Positions 1-7,070 of a stretch of 17,511 nucleotides of DNA are shown here, one piece after another (positions within the stretch are counted from its first letter, which is position 1; each line of letters opens with the position of its first letter). Position numbers and translations under genes: made by a program. The notes under the pieces are model-generated. The model saw only the letters and a program-made list of their open reading frames with translations, was not told where the DNA came from and did not search any database. Source of the DNA: an uncultured Eggerthellaceae bacterium (GTDB lineage Bacteria; Actinomycetota; Coriobacteriia; Coriobacteriales; Eggerthellaceae); NCBI GenBank assembly GCA_910588985.1, contig CAJURO010000027.1:1-17511 (forward strand). Direction: 5' to 3'.

Positions 1-77
1 TGGTCGGGATGACAGGATTTGAACCTGCGGCCTCTGCGTCCCGAACGCAGCGCTCTACCAAGCTGAGCCACATCCCG
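1..77 (-). tRNA. tRNA-Pro (anticodon CGG), CCA encoded
   Basis: Read on the minus strand the 77 bases fold as a full cloverleaf. The acceptor stem CGGGATG pairs with CATCCCG, followed by discriminator A and an encoded CCA. The D-arm is GCTC/GAGC with an AGCTTGGTA loop. The anticodon stem CTGCG/CGCAG encloses loop TTCGGGA, giving anticodon CGG. The T-arm has a TTCAAAT loop. A G follows the anticodon, as is normal for proline tRNAs. It decodes CCG. The tRNA lies 54 bp downstream of the minus-strand flippase-like gene, and its own promoter was not recognised. The 3' end coincides with the window edge. Confidence 0.97.
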
Positions 78-131
78 ATAGGTGAGCGTTCCCTATGTTA
101 GCGAAAAACCCGCCGCAATGAAAGAGGATTT

Positions 132-1628
132 TTACTCGAATCCCTTCTCTGGCGTGGATCGCTGGAGCACCTCTTCGCCGATCTCGCGCCCGCGGCGTAC
201 CTGATCATCCCATTCGCTTGTGTCGGCCTCCTCATCTGGTGCAGGAGCAGAGTGGGGAAGGGCCAATGGCTTGTCAAAAGCATCGCGCTTCCAAAAGAGC
301 CAAACAACGAGCAAGATGGCTACGATGCCCACATGCCATGTTCCTTGGAAGAGGAATTCCGATCCGCCGATTATAACGAGCAATCCAAGCGTGAGCGCCC
401 ATGCGGTACGGAAGCGCATGACGAGTCCGATCGCAAGAACCATGAGCACGATCGAGCTGATGATGAGCGGCACCCCGACCAGGAGCGAGCTCATATCGAT
501 CCAAGACGCGAGCATCATATAGGGCGTGAAGGCGCCAGGCGCGAAGGACATGCCGACATTGGCCAGTCCGATGAGCATGACGAGCGTGCCAGAGATCCAA
601 GCGATGTCGCGCTTCTTCTGCTCGGCAGTGTGCGTCTTCTTCGATTGGAAGAACCCAGATTGGGAGAGGAGCACAGCCCCAATGCAGAAGGGAATCCAGA
701 ACATGATGCCGCGATAGACAAGAGCGATGGCCGCAGCGGTGGCAACCGAGCAGCCATAGGCCGTGAGGATGGCGGTGATCATGGCTTCGACAACGCCAAC
801 GCCTTGCGGTGTTGGGGAGAGGATGACCGAGATCGCAGCAACGGCGAAGGCTGCAACAAGAGCTTCAACATGCTCGAAGCCGAATGCGTATCCGATCGCA
901 ACAAGGCAAGCCATATTGAGGATAGCGGAGAAGGATGCATACATGACGGTGATCAACGTGCCCTTCGGATTGCCCGCAAGAAGATTCGAGGTGCGGATGA
1001 ACGAATGCGCCGTATTGCGCCCCCAGCCTGCTCGCAAGCTCTTCTTGATGACCTTCAGCACCCGATTGATGATACGTTCGATCACCATGAAGACGCGGTA
1101 GAGCAGCCGTGGTCGGAGATGTCCCACAAAGAAGAGGCTCGAGAGGATGACGAGAACGCCTGCAAGGAGGAGGCCGCCGACGATGAATACCATATTCGTA
1201 TGCCCGGAGATCCACATTGTCAAGAACCCGATGATAGAGATCACGAATACCGCTGCAAAATAGCCGATCTGCGAAAGGATGGCACCTCCCGTCGACTGAC
1301 CTGCATCGCACCCTTGCCGATGTGCATCATCGATGATGAATGCAACGCCCGTAGCACCGCTGAACAGGCAGAAGGTATTGATGAATACGAGCGAGAAGAT
1401 CAACACGACATTGTGCCAGAAGCCCGTAGGGTGTCCCACAGCATCAAAGGCGGCATCGTAGCTTTGCGCTTGCACGAGGTGACGCGCCAGCATGAGGATG
1501 ATCGAGATGATGATGGGTACAAGCGCCCCGGTCATCATCGTGTTGAAGAAATCAGAAAGGTAGTCCATGTTCGCCAAGATGAAGCAGACAGCGATGATCC
1601 CGAGTATGAGGAGGAGCGCCTTCTTCAT
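132..1628 (-). CDS. LPG-synthase TM/flippase-like (UPF0104 family) integral membrane protein
   Basis: This 498-residue polytopic inner-membrane protein belongs to the lysylphosphatidylglycerol-synthase transmembrane (flippase-like, UPF0104) family. Residues 1-325 hold about eight hydrophobic segments. Family landmarks are the small-residue GATGVAF segment near 91-97 and SPTPQGVGVVEA at 271-282, the counterpart of the family's P-x-P-x-G-x-G-x-x-E signature. A charged linker (about 328-341) separates a second set of roughly four TM segments (343-450) from an acidic cytoplasmic tail. There is no soluble aminoacyl-transferase domain as in MprF, so lipid lysinylation is not supported; lipid or polyprenyl transport is a family-level guess. 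The ATG lies 4 bp after the stop of the J-protein gene, with an AGGGTAG ribosome site overlapping that stop, so translational coupling is likely. It is the last protein gene of the leftward operon, before the tRNA. Confidence 0.85.
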   Translation of the reverse strand: MKKALLLILGIIAVCFILANMDYLSDFFNTMMTGALVPIIISIILMLARHLVQAQSYDAAFDAVGHPTGFWHNVVLIFSLVFINTFCLFSGATGVAFIIDDAHRQGCDAGQSTGGAILSQIGYFAAVFVISIIGFLTMWISGHTNMVFIVGGLLLAGVLVILSSLFFVGHLRPRLLYRVFMVIERIINRVLKVIKKSLRAGWGRNTAHSFIRTSNLLAGNPKGTLITVMYASFSAILNMACLVAIGYAFGFEHVEALVAAFAVAAISVILSPTPQGVGVVEAMITAILTAYGCSVATAAAIALVYRGIMFWIPFCIGAVLLSQSGFFQSKKTHTAEQKKRDIAWISGTLVMLIGLANVGMSFAPGAFTPYMMLASWIDMSSLLVGVPLIISSIVLMVLAIGLVMRFRTAWALTLGLLVIIGGSEFLFQGTWHVGIVAILLVVWLFWKRDAFDKPLALPHSAPAPDEEADTSEWDDQVRRGREIGEEVLQRSTPEKGFE

Positions 1629-1632
1629 CTGA

Positions 1633-2451
1633 CTACCCTACGAAGCCACCGTACATGCAGAGTCGCGAGAAATAGGAGCAGATCGAGGGTCCACAACAGA
1701 TGCAGAAGCAGAGCATGGTGGGATCGATGCCGCCGACGTTGAAGCCCCGCTCCTGGCCCGTCTTCTGATAAGCCTGAGCCCGCTGTGAAAATTGATTCTG
1801 CGCTCGAATGTAATCGGGATTGTTCGGCTCGATTTGCAGGGCGCGGCGAATATGGTCGTGTGCCGCCACCGTATTGCCAGCACCGTTGTTCGCGAGTGCG
1901 AAAAGATAATGCCACCGTGCATTTCGCCCCGTTGAGGGAATGTTCTGCAAGATGCCGATGGCGTCTCTGTAATTTGCCGCGTTGATGAGGTAGATAGCCT
2001 GCCTCACCTCTGCGCTGTCGGCTGTGTTCGCTTCGGGATGGATCGGACCTGCGGCACTGCCCCAGCCTGTATTGAAGAGATCCTCGAAATTGATGGTGGT
2101 CCATCCATAGGGTGCTTGCCCTTCGCCAAAAGGATTGCCGTATGGATTGCTCTCAGTGCCTTGCGAAGGGCCGCCCTGGCCACTTTGCGCATTCGGATTC
2201 GCATATCCGTTGTAGCCAGGAGTGTAGGGAGCCCCATAGCCGCGCTTGCGCGCATCGCTCGCCCGATACTTCTCAGGATTCGTGATGCGATCGTAGGCCT
2301 CGTTCACCTTATTCATGCGCTCCTCGGCCTCGGGATCGTTCGGATTGAGGTCAGGGTGGTTCTCGCGCGCTTTCTTGCGATAGGCCTTTTTGACTTCGTC
2401 AAGGGAGGCATCGCGAGGGACGCCTAGGACGTCATATGGATTCTCTGTCAT
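1633..2451 (-). CDS. J-domain protein with TPR-like region and cysteine-rich C-terminal tail
   Basis: This is a 272-residue DnaJ-type co-chaperone. Residues 4-62 are a complete J-domain beginning NPYDVLGV, with the invariant HPD at 32-34 that stimulates the ATPase of DnaK/Hsp70. A Gly/Asn/Tyr-rich linker (about 70-120) follows. Residues 145-225 are helical and TPR-like (AxxLINAANYRDAIxILQNI, then ALANNGAGNTVAAHDHIRRAL). The end is unusual, with six cysteines between 248 and 265 just before the stop. There is no DnaJ zinc-finger repeat (CxxCxGxG) and no DnaJ C-terminal substrate domain, so it is not the housekeeping DnaJ. I chose the ATG at 2451 (MTENPYDV); an ATG six bases upstream is possible but leaves the GGG too close. 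The start overlaps the end of the DUF5685 gene by 20 bp, so the two are likely co-translated. Confidence 0.9.
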   Translation of the reverse strand: MTENPYDVLGVPRDASLDEVKKAYRKKARENHPDLNPNDPEAEERMNKVNEAYDRITNPEKYRASDARKRGYGAPYTPGYNGYANPNAQSGQGGPSQGTESNPYGNPFGEGQAPYGWTTINFEDLFNTGWGSAAGPIHPEANTADSAEVRQAIYLINAANYRDAIGILQNIPSTGRNARWHYLFALANNGAGNTVAAHDHIRRALQIEPNNPDYIRAQNQFSQRAQAYQKTGQERGFNVGGIDPTMLCFCICCGPSICSYFSRLCMYGGFVG

Positions 2452-3280
2452 CAACATCCCGTCTCACGGTTGCTTCCTTGCGATAGGTCTGATTGAACTT
2501 CTGCCACATTCCTGCGTATATGACGCTTCGCATCAAGTGAATGTCCTGTTCAAGCGGCAGTTTCTCGAATGCATGTGCGACATCTCCCGCAAGCTCGGCG
2601 AGCACGACCTGCATCGCATCAGCATCCATGTCCAAACCTTTGAAAGGATTATAAGAGTTATTGCGTATATCCGCACGTAGGTCAATGGCAGCATCCATCA
2701 TATAAACGAAAACTCCAAGCGCCTGCCCAAGCTCTCGCATCGTCTGCTCAAAGATGCCACCCGTGCAGGCGAATACATTTCCTAGAAGAGAGCCGAATTC
2801 GCGTGCTGCTTCATCAGGCTCTGTCTGGGCGGCAGTTTCGATCTCGCGAATGCGCGCCATAGATGCCTCGCATTCTGCGCAAAGCTCAGGATAGCGCGCC
2901 CTGCATCTCTGATAGGCATTCGCAAGGAGCTTGCTTCCTGCTCTTCCCCTCAAAGAAGCATCATCAGCAATGTCGTCAAGGCATTTGTGGTATGCGAACA
3001 TGACCGACATATCTGCCGCGAATTCCGTAGCTGGAGAAGTAGCAGAGGGCATCTCCTTGGCGGGGTGGGAGATGCAGCGCATGGATGCGCGCTCGTCGGG
3101 GTACTCGTGGAGCGAATCGAGGAGCATCGCCAGGAATGCAAGGTCATAGCTGAGAGCAGCCCGTGAGATCTGGCCATAACGTGTTTTGAGAGAGCGGCAA
3201 ACGCCGCAGTAGAGCTCTTCGTAGCGAGCACGTTCGGCATCATCCACCTGATCGAGCCGAGCAACAGCAATCCCGAACAT
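2432..3280 (-). CDS. DUF5685 family protein (isoprenoid-synthase-like motif layout)
   Basis: This 282-residue soluble, mostly helical protein matches DUF5685 as I know the family. It has an N-terminal YCGVCRSLKTRYG block (Cys 25 and 28), LSYDLAFLAMLL (43-54), a CISHP block (69-73), YHKCLDDIADD (97-107), and MMDAAIDLRAD followed by NNSYNP (194-212). Function is unknown. The two aspartate-rich blocks resemble the paired DxxxD metal-binding motifs of squalene/phytoene synthases, but that is inference. The ATG at 3280 is preferred over an in-frame TTG at 3283; GGAG sits 8 nt upstream of the ATG. It is second in the leftward operon, 42 bp after the zinc-ribbon gene, and overlaps the J-protein gene by 20 bp. 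That pairing suggests the J-protein and DUF5685 act together. Confidence 0.85.
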   Translation of the reverse strand: MFGIAVARLDQVDDAERARYEELYCGVCRSLKTRYGQISRAALSYDLAFLAMLLDSLHEYPDERASMRCISHPAKEMPSATSPATEFAADMSVMFAYHKCLDDIADDASLRGRAGSKLLANAYQRCRARYPELCAECEASMARIREIETAAQTEPDEAAREFGSLLGNVFACTGGIFEQTMRELGQALGVFVYMMDAAIDLRADIRNNSYNPFKGLDMDADAMQVVLAELAGDVAHAFEKLPLEQDIHLMRSVIYAGMWQKFNQTYRKEATVRRDVDDRESI

Positions 3281-3322
3281 CAAGCATCTCCGCTTCTTAT
3301 GCTAAGGCTCTGCATCGGGGCG

Positions 3323-3778
3323 TTAGGATTGTATCGTTGTTTGATGATGACAGGTTGGGCAGGTCACCTTGAGCGTGCCGCGTCCTTTGGGCACCGAGAG
3401 CGACTGGCCGCACTTCTCGCAGGCAAAAGTCACTTTATCGGGAGCAGCTGCCTTCGAAGCGCTCTTCTTCGGCGCTTTCGCGTTCGATGTTGTGCTCTTC
3501 TTTGTGGTCTTCGCATTGCGCTTGCCTCGTGAGATGAGCGAGAGGAAGCGCTCGTTTTCCTGTGCGCGAGCGGAGGTATTGCGTGAGAGCACGCGAAAGA
3601 TCGAGTAGAAGAGCAATGCGTAACCGAGGATCGCGAAGATGAGGTTAGGGATGAACGTATTCACGAGCACGACGATGAATGCAGCAATGAGCGCTGCGAC
3701 GCTCAAAGCATCGCTTCCATTTCGTCCTACCATGAAGCCTGAGAAAGCCTCATTGATTCTTTCGAAGAAACTACGCAT
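3323..3778 (-). CDS. Two-TM membrane protein with C-terminal zinc ribbon
   Basis: This small 151-residue protein has two adjacent hydrophobic helices (about 24-40 and 43-64) separated by a short NTFIPN turn. After them comes an FRVLSRNTSARAQEN segment, then a Lys/Ser/Ala-rich linker (about 86-115). The C-terminal treble of paired cysteines, C120-x2-C123 and C140-x2-C143, forms a zinc ribbon (CEKCGQSLSVP, then KVTCPTCHHQ). The layout matches a widespread, uncharacterised family in Firmicutes and related anaerobes. By topology the ribbon would be cytoplasmic if the short N-terminus is also inside. It is the first gene of the leftward operon, and an AGAGAG ribosome site lies about 8 nt upstream of the ATG. 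Role unknown; membrane anchoring of a zinc ribbon is all the sequence supports. Confidence 0.8.
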   Translation of the reverse strand: MRSFFERINEAFSGFMVGRNGSDALSVAALIAAFIVVLVNTFIPNLIFAILGYALLFYSIFRVLSRNTSARAQENERFLSLISRGKRNAKTTKKSTTSNAKAPKKSASKAAAPDKVTFACEKCGQSLSVPKGRGTLKVTCPTCHHQTTIQS

Positions 3779-3929
3779 GTGATATCTCTCTTTCTGTTGT
3801 TCGTGATAAGTGTAGCTGTTCCGAAATACTTTTGTGCAGTTGACCAGTATGGACGCGGGAAGCGGGGTTCATGAGGTAGAATCGTTGTATATATAAAAGG
3901 GACCCTCTGCGTAGGAAGGCTGAAGTCTC
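3779..3929. promoter_or_regulatory. Divergent intergenic region, probable promoters both ways
   Basis: These 151 bp separate the leftward zinc-ribbon operon from the rightward filament operon, so promoters for both must lie here or nearby. On the plus strand there is an AT-rich block TGTATATATAAAAGG (3886-3900), a TAGAAT (3877-3882) and a TTGACC (3840-3845), but no pair has ideal -35/-10 spacing. On the minus strand a TACACT with a weak TGCACA 18 nt upstream is possible. AGGAAGG at 3913-3919 is the ribosome site for the TTG start at 3930. Exact promoters are not resolved. Confidence 0.35.
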
Positions 3930-4982
3930 TTGAGCGGAAAAGTTGCCAATAGTGACGTTTTGAGCGTGTTCTTCGATAGCGTCGCTGTCATGCTTTCGGC
4001 GGGCATCCAAACCGACGAGGCAGTTCATATGTTCTCGGAGGACATGAAGGATGCTTCGTTCAAAGCGGCCTGCGATCGCATCTATCGAAGCCTCATTGCT
4101 GGCGAAGGGCTGGCAGAATCAATGGTGCGCACGGGCGTGTTCCCAAGATACGCTGTCGAGATGATCGCTACGGGCGAGCGTTCTGGACGGCTCGAGCAGG
4201 TGCTCCGCAGCCTTGCAGTCTATTATGACGAAGAGAATCGCCTGTTCACCAAGATCAAATCTGCTTTGGGATATCCTGCGGCACTCCTCTGCATAATGAG
4301 CGTTATCCTTGCGTTCACGGTTGCTGTTATCCTTCCTGTGTTCAGCGATATCTACGAGAACATCGCGGGTAGCTTGACGGCGGGATCCTTCAACGCGGTG
4401 GGTATCTCTTTGGTCATCGGATGGGTGGCGCTCATCCTTGTGCTCGTGTTGACGGTCATAGCGCTCATCTTCGCCATCATGTCGCGCACAGCAGGTGGGC
4501 GGAATGCGCTCATGAAAGTTTTCGAGAAGCTCCCCTTCACCAAGGGCGCCATGTTCGATCTTGCCTTTTCGCGTTTCATCACCTGCTTGAGCGTTTATGT
4601 GGCCTCTGGCATCGACACGGATATGTCGATGTACGAGGCGCTCCAAACGGTCACGCATAAGAAGATGCGTCGTCAGGTCAAGCAAGCCTATGACTTCATG
4701 ATCGATATCGAGAATCCACGTAGCCTGGCGCAAGCTATCTCGGAGACGAACATGCTCGAACCAGTTTATGCGCGCATGCTCTCCATTGGAGCGCGCGCAG
4801 GTAGCCTGGAGCGTACGCTCGAGCGGCTCTCAGACATCTTCTTCGAGGAGGCAACGGATCGGATCGATGCGGTTGTTGATGGGATCGAGCCTGTGCTTGC
4901 AGCTCTTATGACGATAGCTGTTGGCGCTACGCTGATCTCGGTCATGCTGCCGCTCATTGGCGTTATGGCATCCATCAGCTAA
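3930..4982 (+). CDS. Type II secretion F / PilC-like inner-membrane platform protein
   Basis: This 350-residue member of the GspF/PilC family is the polytopic platform protein that couples the cytoplasmic ATPase to filament assembly. Two T2SSF repeats are visible. The first is about residues 12-135 (MLSAGIQTDEAVHMF, then FPRYAVEMIATGERSGRLEQVL) and the second about 210-345 (SRFITCLSVYVASGIDTDMSM, then ARMLSIGARAGSLERTLERLSDIF). TM segments lie near 115-137, 158-184 and 320-346. The length is near that of short GspF homologues. The start is a TTG, with AGGAAGG ending 10 nt upstream; the next in-frame ATG (about 3990) would cut into the first repeat. It leads the rightward locus of pilin-like genes and pilT. 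The protein is complete with no missing core elements. Confidence 0.92.
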   Translation: MSGKVANSDVLSVFFDSVAVMLSAGIQTDEAVHMFSEDMKDASFKAACDRIYRSLIAGEGLAESMVRTGVFPRYAVEMIATGERSGRLEQVLRSLAVYYDEENRLFTKIKSALGYPAALLCIMSVILAFTVAVILPVFSDIYENIAGSLTAGSFNAVGISLVIGWVALILVLVLTVIALIFAIMSRTAGGRNALMKVFEKLPFTKGAMFDLAFSRFITCLSVYVASGIDTDMSMYEALQTVTHKKMRRQVKQAYDFMIDIENPRSLAQAISETNMLEPVYARMLSIGARAGSLERTLERLSDIFFEEATDRIDAVVDGIEPVLAALMTIAVGATLISVMLPLIGVMASIS

Positions 4983-5043
4983 GGCGCATGTCCAAGGCCG
5001 AAGCACCTACGAGACGCAAGGGATAACGAGGTAGATACGAAGC

Positions 5044-5367
5044 ATGTACCGAGAGCTCGCGCATAAGAAGCTCAATTCGATCGCCAAGGTCATCATCGGC
5101 GTGGTGATCGTTGTTGCCCTCGCCTTCGGAGGGGTTGCTCTCTATCATGTTGCACACGAGAGCGCAAAGGAGCAGGGGGCTGCTTCAGTTCGTCAGACCA
5201 TCTTAGATGCAGCCGCACAGTGCGCTGCTGTTGAGGGGGCATACCCCTCCACTCTCGAGCATCTCGAGAATTCCTACGGATTGCGCGTGAACCATCAGGA
5301 GTATGACATCATCTTCGAGTCCTATGCGGCGAACTTTCCGCCAAGTGTGGTGGTGACGCCAAAATGA
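5044..5367 (+). CDS. Small single-TM pseudopilin-like protein
   Basis: This 107-residue protein has one hydrophobic helix near the N-terminus (about 14-36, KVIIGVVIVVALAFGGVALY) followed by a small extracytoplasmic domain. The pattern is pilin-like, but there is no Gly-Phe-x-x-x-Glu prepilin cleavage site. The C-terminal half reads EGAYPSTLEHLENSYGL, then YDIIFESYAANFPPSVVV. I recognise this layout from uncharacterised small proteins beside GspF/PilT in clostridial genomes. It lies 61 bp after the GspF gene, with GAGG about 12 nt upstream of the ATG. Its end overlaps the next gene by ATGA, implying coupled translation. It is a likely minor component of the filament or secretion apparatus. No catalytic motif was seen. 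Confidence 0.75.
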   Translation: MYRELAHKKLNSIAKVIIGVVIVVALAFGGVALYHVAHESAKEQGAASVRQTILDAAAQCAAVEGAYPSTLEHLENSYGLRVNHQEYDIIFESYAANFPPSVVVTPK

Positions 5368-5939
5368 GACCGCGCAGTGACACCATCTTTGTGGAAGACG
5401 AGGCTTTGGGGCCTCGGCGTAAGAGCGACGCTTTCGTCGATAGCATCCTCAAGACATCCTCACGTACAGCAGAGCTTGAGCAACGGGGGAGAAGCGGTCA
5501 TGTTTTCACGATCATCCTCTTCGTGCTGTTCGTTTCGGTCATGCTGATCGCGATCCTGATCGGCACGTCGGTGTTTTCTGCCCTGCGCACTACAGATGCT
5601 CAGATCGAGGATTCCCGACTTTCGCTCGTGCTCATTCCGAACATCATCAGAGCCACCGATGAGGCGAATGCCGTTTCTGAGACAACAGGCCCTGAAGGGC
5701 GCGCTCTCGTGCTCACCGAGCGTCTTGATACAGGCACCTATGAGACGCGCATCTATGAGCATGAAGGGATGATCGTTCAGGAATACGCTATCGCAGGGAC
5801 GGAGCTTTCTCCTGACAATGCCGATCCTATCGTTGCCTCTAATATGTTCGAGTTCAACTTCAAGAATGGCATCCTTACCATCGTGACCGATGATGGAGAG
5901 ACATCTGTCGCTATTCGCAGTCTGATAGGAGTGTATTGA
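5364..5939 (+). CDS. DUF4860-like single-TM protein of the filament locus
   Basis: This 191-residue protein has a charged cytoplasmic N-terminus (1-45), one TM helix (about 47-70, VFTIILFVLFVSVMLIAILI) and an exported beta-rich domain. The recurring pieces EGRALVLTERLDTGTYETRIY, IYEHEGMIVQEY and MFEFNFKNGILTIVTDDG fit DUF4860, which I know from similar clostridial loci; I place it there with moderate confidence. Its architecture is pilin- or pseudopilin-like, but there is no classical prepilin peptidase site and the cytoplasmic segment is long. The ATG overlaps the previous stop as ATGA, and its TGA shares one base with the next ATG. AGGAG at 5927-5931 inside this gene serves the next one. 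Function unknown. Confidence 0.72.
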   Translation: MRPRSDTIFVEDEALGPRRKSDAFVDSILKTSSRTAELEQRGRSGHVFTIILFVLFVSVMLIAILIGTSVFSALRTTDAQIEDSRLSLVLIPNIIRATDEANAVSETTGPEGRALVLTERLDTGTYETRIYEHEGMIVQEYAIAGTELSPDNADPIVASNMFEFNFKNGILTIVTDDGETSVAIRSLIGVY

Positions 5940-6409
5940 TGGCGCTCACTGAAGACAAGCGGACAAAGAGAGGTGGGGGCGGGAATCCTATCTCGGCATT
6001 CGTCATCGAGGCGGTGTTCCTCATTCTCTTCCTTGTTGCCTCGCTTGCTGTGGTGATGAGCATGCTGAGCTTATCCTATCGTCAGGAGACGCAAGCGGCG
6101 CTTACGACTCGCGCGATGTCATATGCAATGGAGAGCGCAGAGCGCTTCGTTGTCGAATGTGAGTCCGACACGGCCACATTCTCGCGGGTCGAGGATGGGA
6201 TGGCTATTCGCTGCGATGTGACTTCGTTTCCCACAACAGCGGGTACCCTCTATTATGCTCATATCGAGGTCTATCCAACAGGGGATGTGCCCGTCCCAGT
6301 TCATCCATTGGCTGATATCTCCTTGCCTGCCGCAGGGGATGAGAATGCCAAACGAGATATCACGTTCGAGCTTGACACAGCACGCTACCTCTCTCGGGTG
6401 GTGAGGTAG
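5939..6409 (+). CDS. Pseudopilin-like protein with internal TM glutamate
   Basis: This 156-residue protein has a basic, glycine-rich N-terminus (KRTKRGGGGN), one hydrophobic helix (about 19-43) and an exported domain. The helix starts PISAFVIEAVFLILFL. Glu24 lies inside the hydrophobic stretch and would be at +5 if processing fell between Ser19 and Ala20. That is the position of the invariant pilin Glu5, although the expected Gly at -1 is missing. The ATG at 5939 shares its A with the previous stop (TGATG) and has AGGAG 7 nt upstream, a better start than the TTG at 5936. It is followed without a gap by the next gene. It is probably a minor pilin or pseudopilin, but I recognise no named family. 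Confidence 0.72.
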   Translation: MALTEDKRTKRGGGGNPISAFVIEAVFLILFLVASLAVVMSMLSLSYRQETQAALTTRAMSYAMESAERFVVECESDTATFSRVEDGMAIRCDVTSFPTTAGTLYYAHIEVYPTGDVPVPVHPLADISLPAAGDENAKRDITFELDTARYLSRVVR

Positions 6410-7006
6410 ATGGCACGGCGTCGGAATCCAGTGCGGATGGGCCCTATCAGCATTTTCGTGCTGGTCATCATCCTCTGCTTGGCAGTGCTCGCGACCCTCT
6501 CCTTCGCCACATCGCGTGCGCAGGTCTCCATTCAGGAGCGCCAAGAGGAGATGGTCAAAGCCACTTATGACAACGAGATTGCAGCCCAGCAATTCGTTGC
6601 AGCTCTCGATGCCACGCTTGCGCCATTGCGCACAGAGGGGCGGCAGAAGAATTTCGCAATATCCTATGTCACTGATCATTTGAGCGGGCTCTTCGAAAGC
6701 TCATGCATCGTCGATTCGCCTCATGAGGCGATAGCAGCCATTGATGAGGCATCAAAGAGCCGTGCGACCACGTTGAGCCAGGATGCTTCGCCGACGATCG
6801 AGATCGAATCCGATGACCAGGCAAAGCAGATCAGCGCGAGCGGATCGTTCCGTGGAGATGTGCTTCGCGTTGAGTTCACGCAAGATAATCGCCGTACGCT
6901 CTCAATTGCGGTACGCATTACTGATTCCCTCGCGCTTGAGCTGATCGAATGGAAGACGAGCACCATTTGGGAAGAAGATACGGGCGAGAAGCTCTGGGCT
7001 GGCTAG
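6410..7006 (+). CDS. Single-TM pseudopilin-like protein, last of the small-protein set
   Basis: This 198-residue protein has a basic N-terminus (MARRRNPVRMG), one helix (about 13-34, GPISIFVLVIILCLAVLATL) and an exported domain of about 160 residues. That domain starts with a helical segment rich in Gln, Glu and Ala. Gly11 followed by a hydrophobic helix is compatible with a prepilin-like site, but position +5 is Phe rather than Glu, as can occur in special minor pseudopilins such as GspK. The PIS-x-FV start of its helix matches the previous gene. The ATG abuts the previous TAG, with GGTGGTGAGG just upstream. After it come 64 bp before pilT. Function is inferred only from context. Confidence 0.72.
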   Translation: MARRRNPVRMGPISIFVLVIILCLAVLATLSFATSRAQVSIQERQEEMVKATYDNEIAAQQFVAALDATLAPLRTEGRQKNFAISYVTDHLSGLFESSCIVDSPHEAIAAIDEASKSRATTLSQDASPTIEIESDDQAKQISASGSFRGDVLRVEFTQDNRRTLSIAVRITDSLALELIEWKTSTIWEEDTGEKLWAG

Positions 7007-7070
7007 GCTGTTTGTATATTGACCGAAATGGGTTAAAGTGAGTTCAATGATTCAGGCAAGGAGATAGTGC
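7007..7070 (+). promoter_or_regulatory. Gap before pilT with strong ribosome site, possible weak promoter
   Basis: This is the widest gap inside the filament locus. AAGGAG at 7058-7063 lies 7 nt before the pilT ATG and fixes that start. A TTGACC at 7019-7024 with TTCAAT 18 nt later (7043-7048) could be a weak extra promoter. No hairpin was seen, so pilT may also be read from the upstream operon. Confidence 0.35.

Noticed and set aside
1..77. tRNA-Pro as a phage or island attachment site
   Set aside because: No integrase, no repeat of the tRNA 3' end and no island genes are visible in the window.
104..133. Possible terminator after the flippase-like gene (minus-strand AAAAATCC pairing with GGGTTTTT)
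   Set aside because: The stem is mostly A-U with one G-U, has a 14-nt loop and overlaps the stop codon. It is too weak to list as a terminator.
252..1742. A 496-codon open frame on the plus strand across the flippase-like gene
   Set aside because: It is the antisense shadow of a membrane-protein gene. Its product is very rich in Asp, Glu, Arg and His with no domain, while the minus-strand frame has clear TM helices and family motifs.
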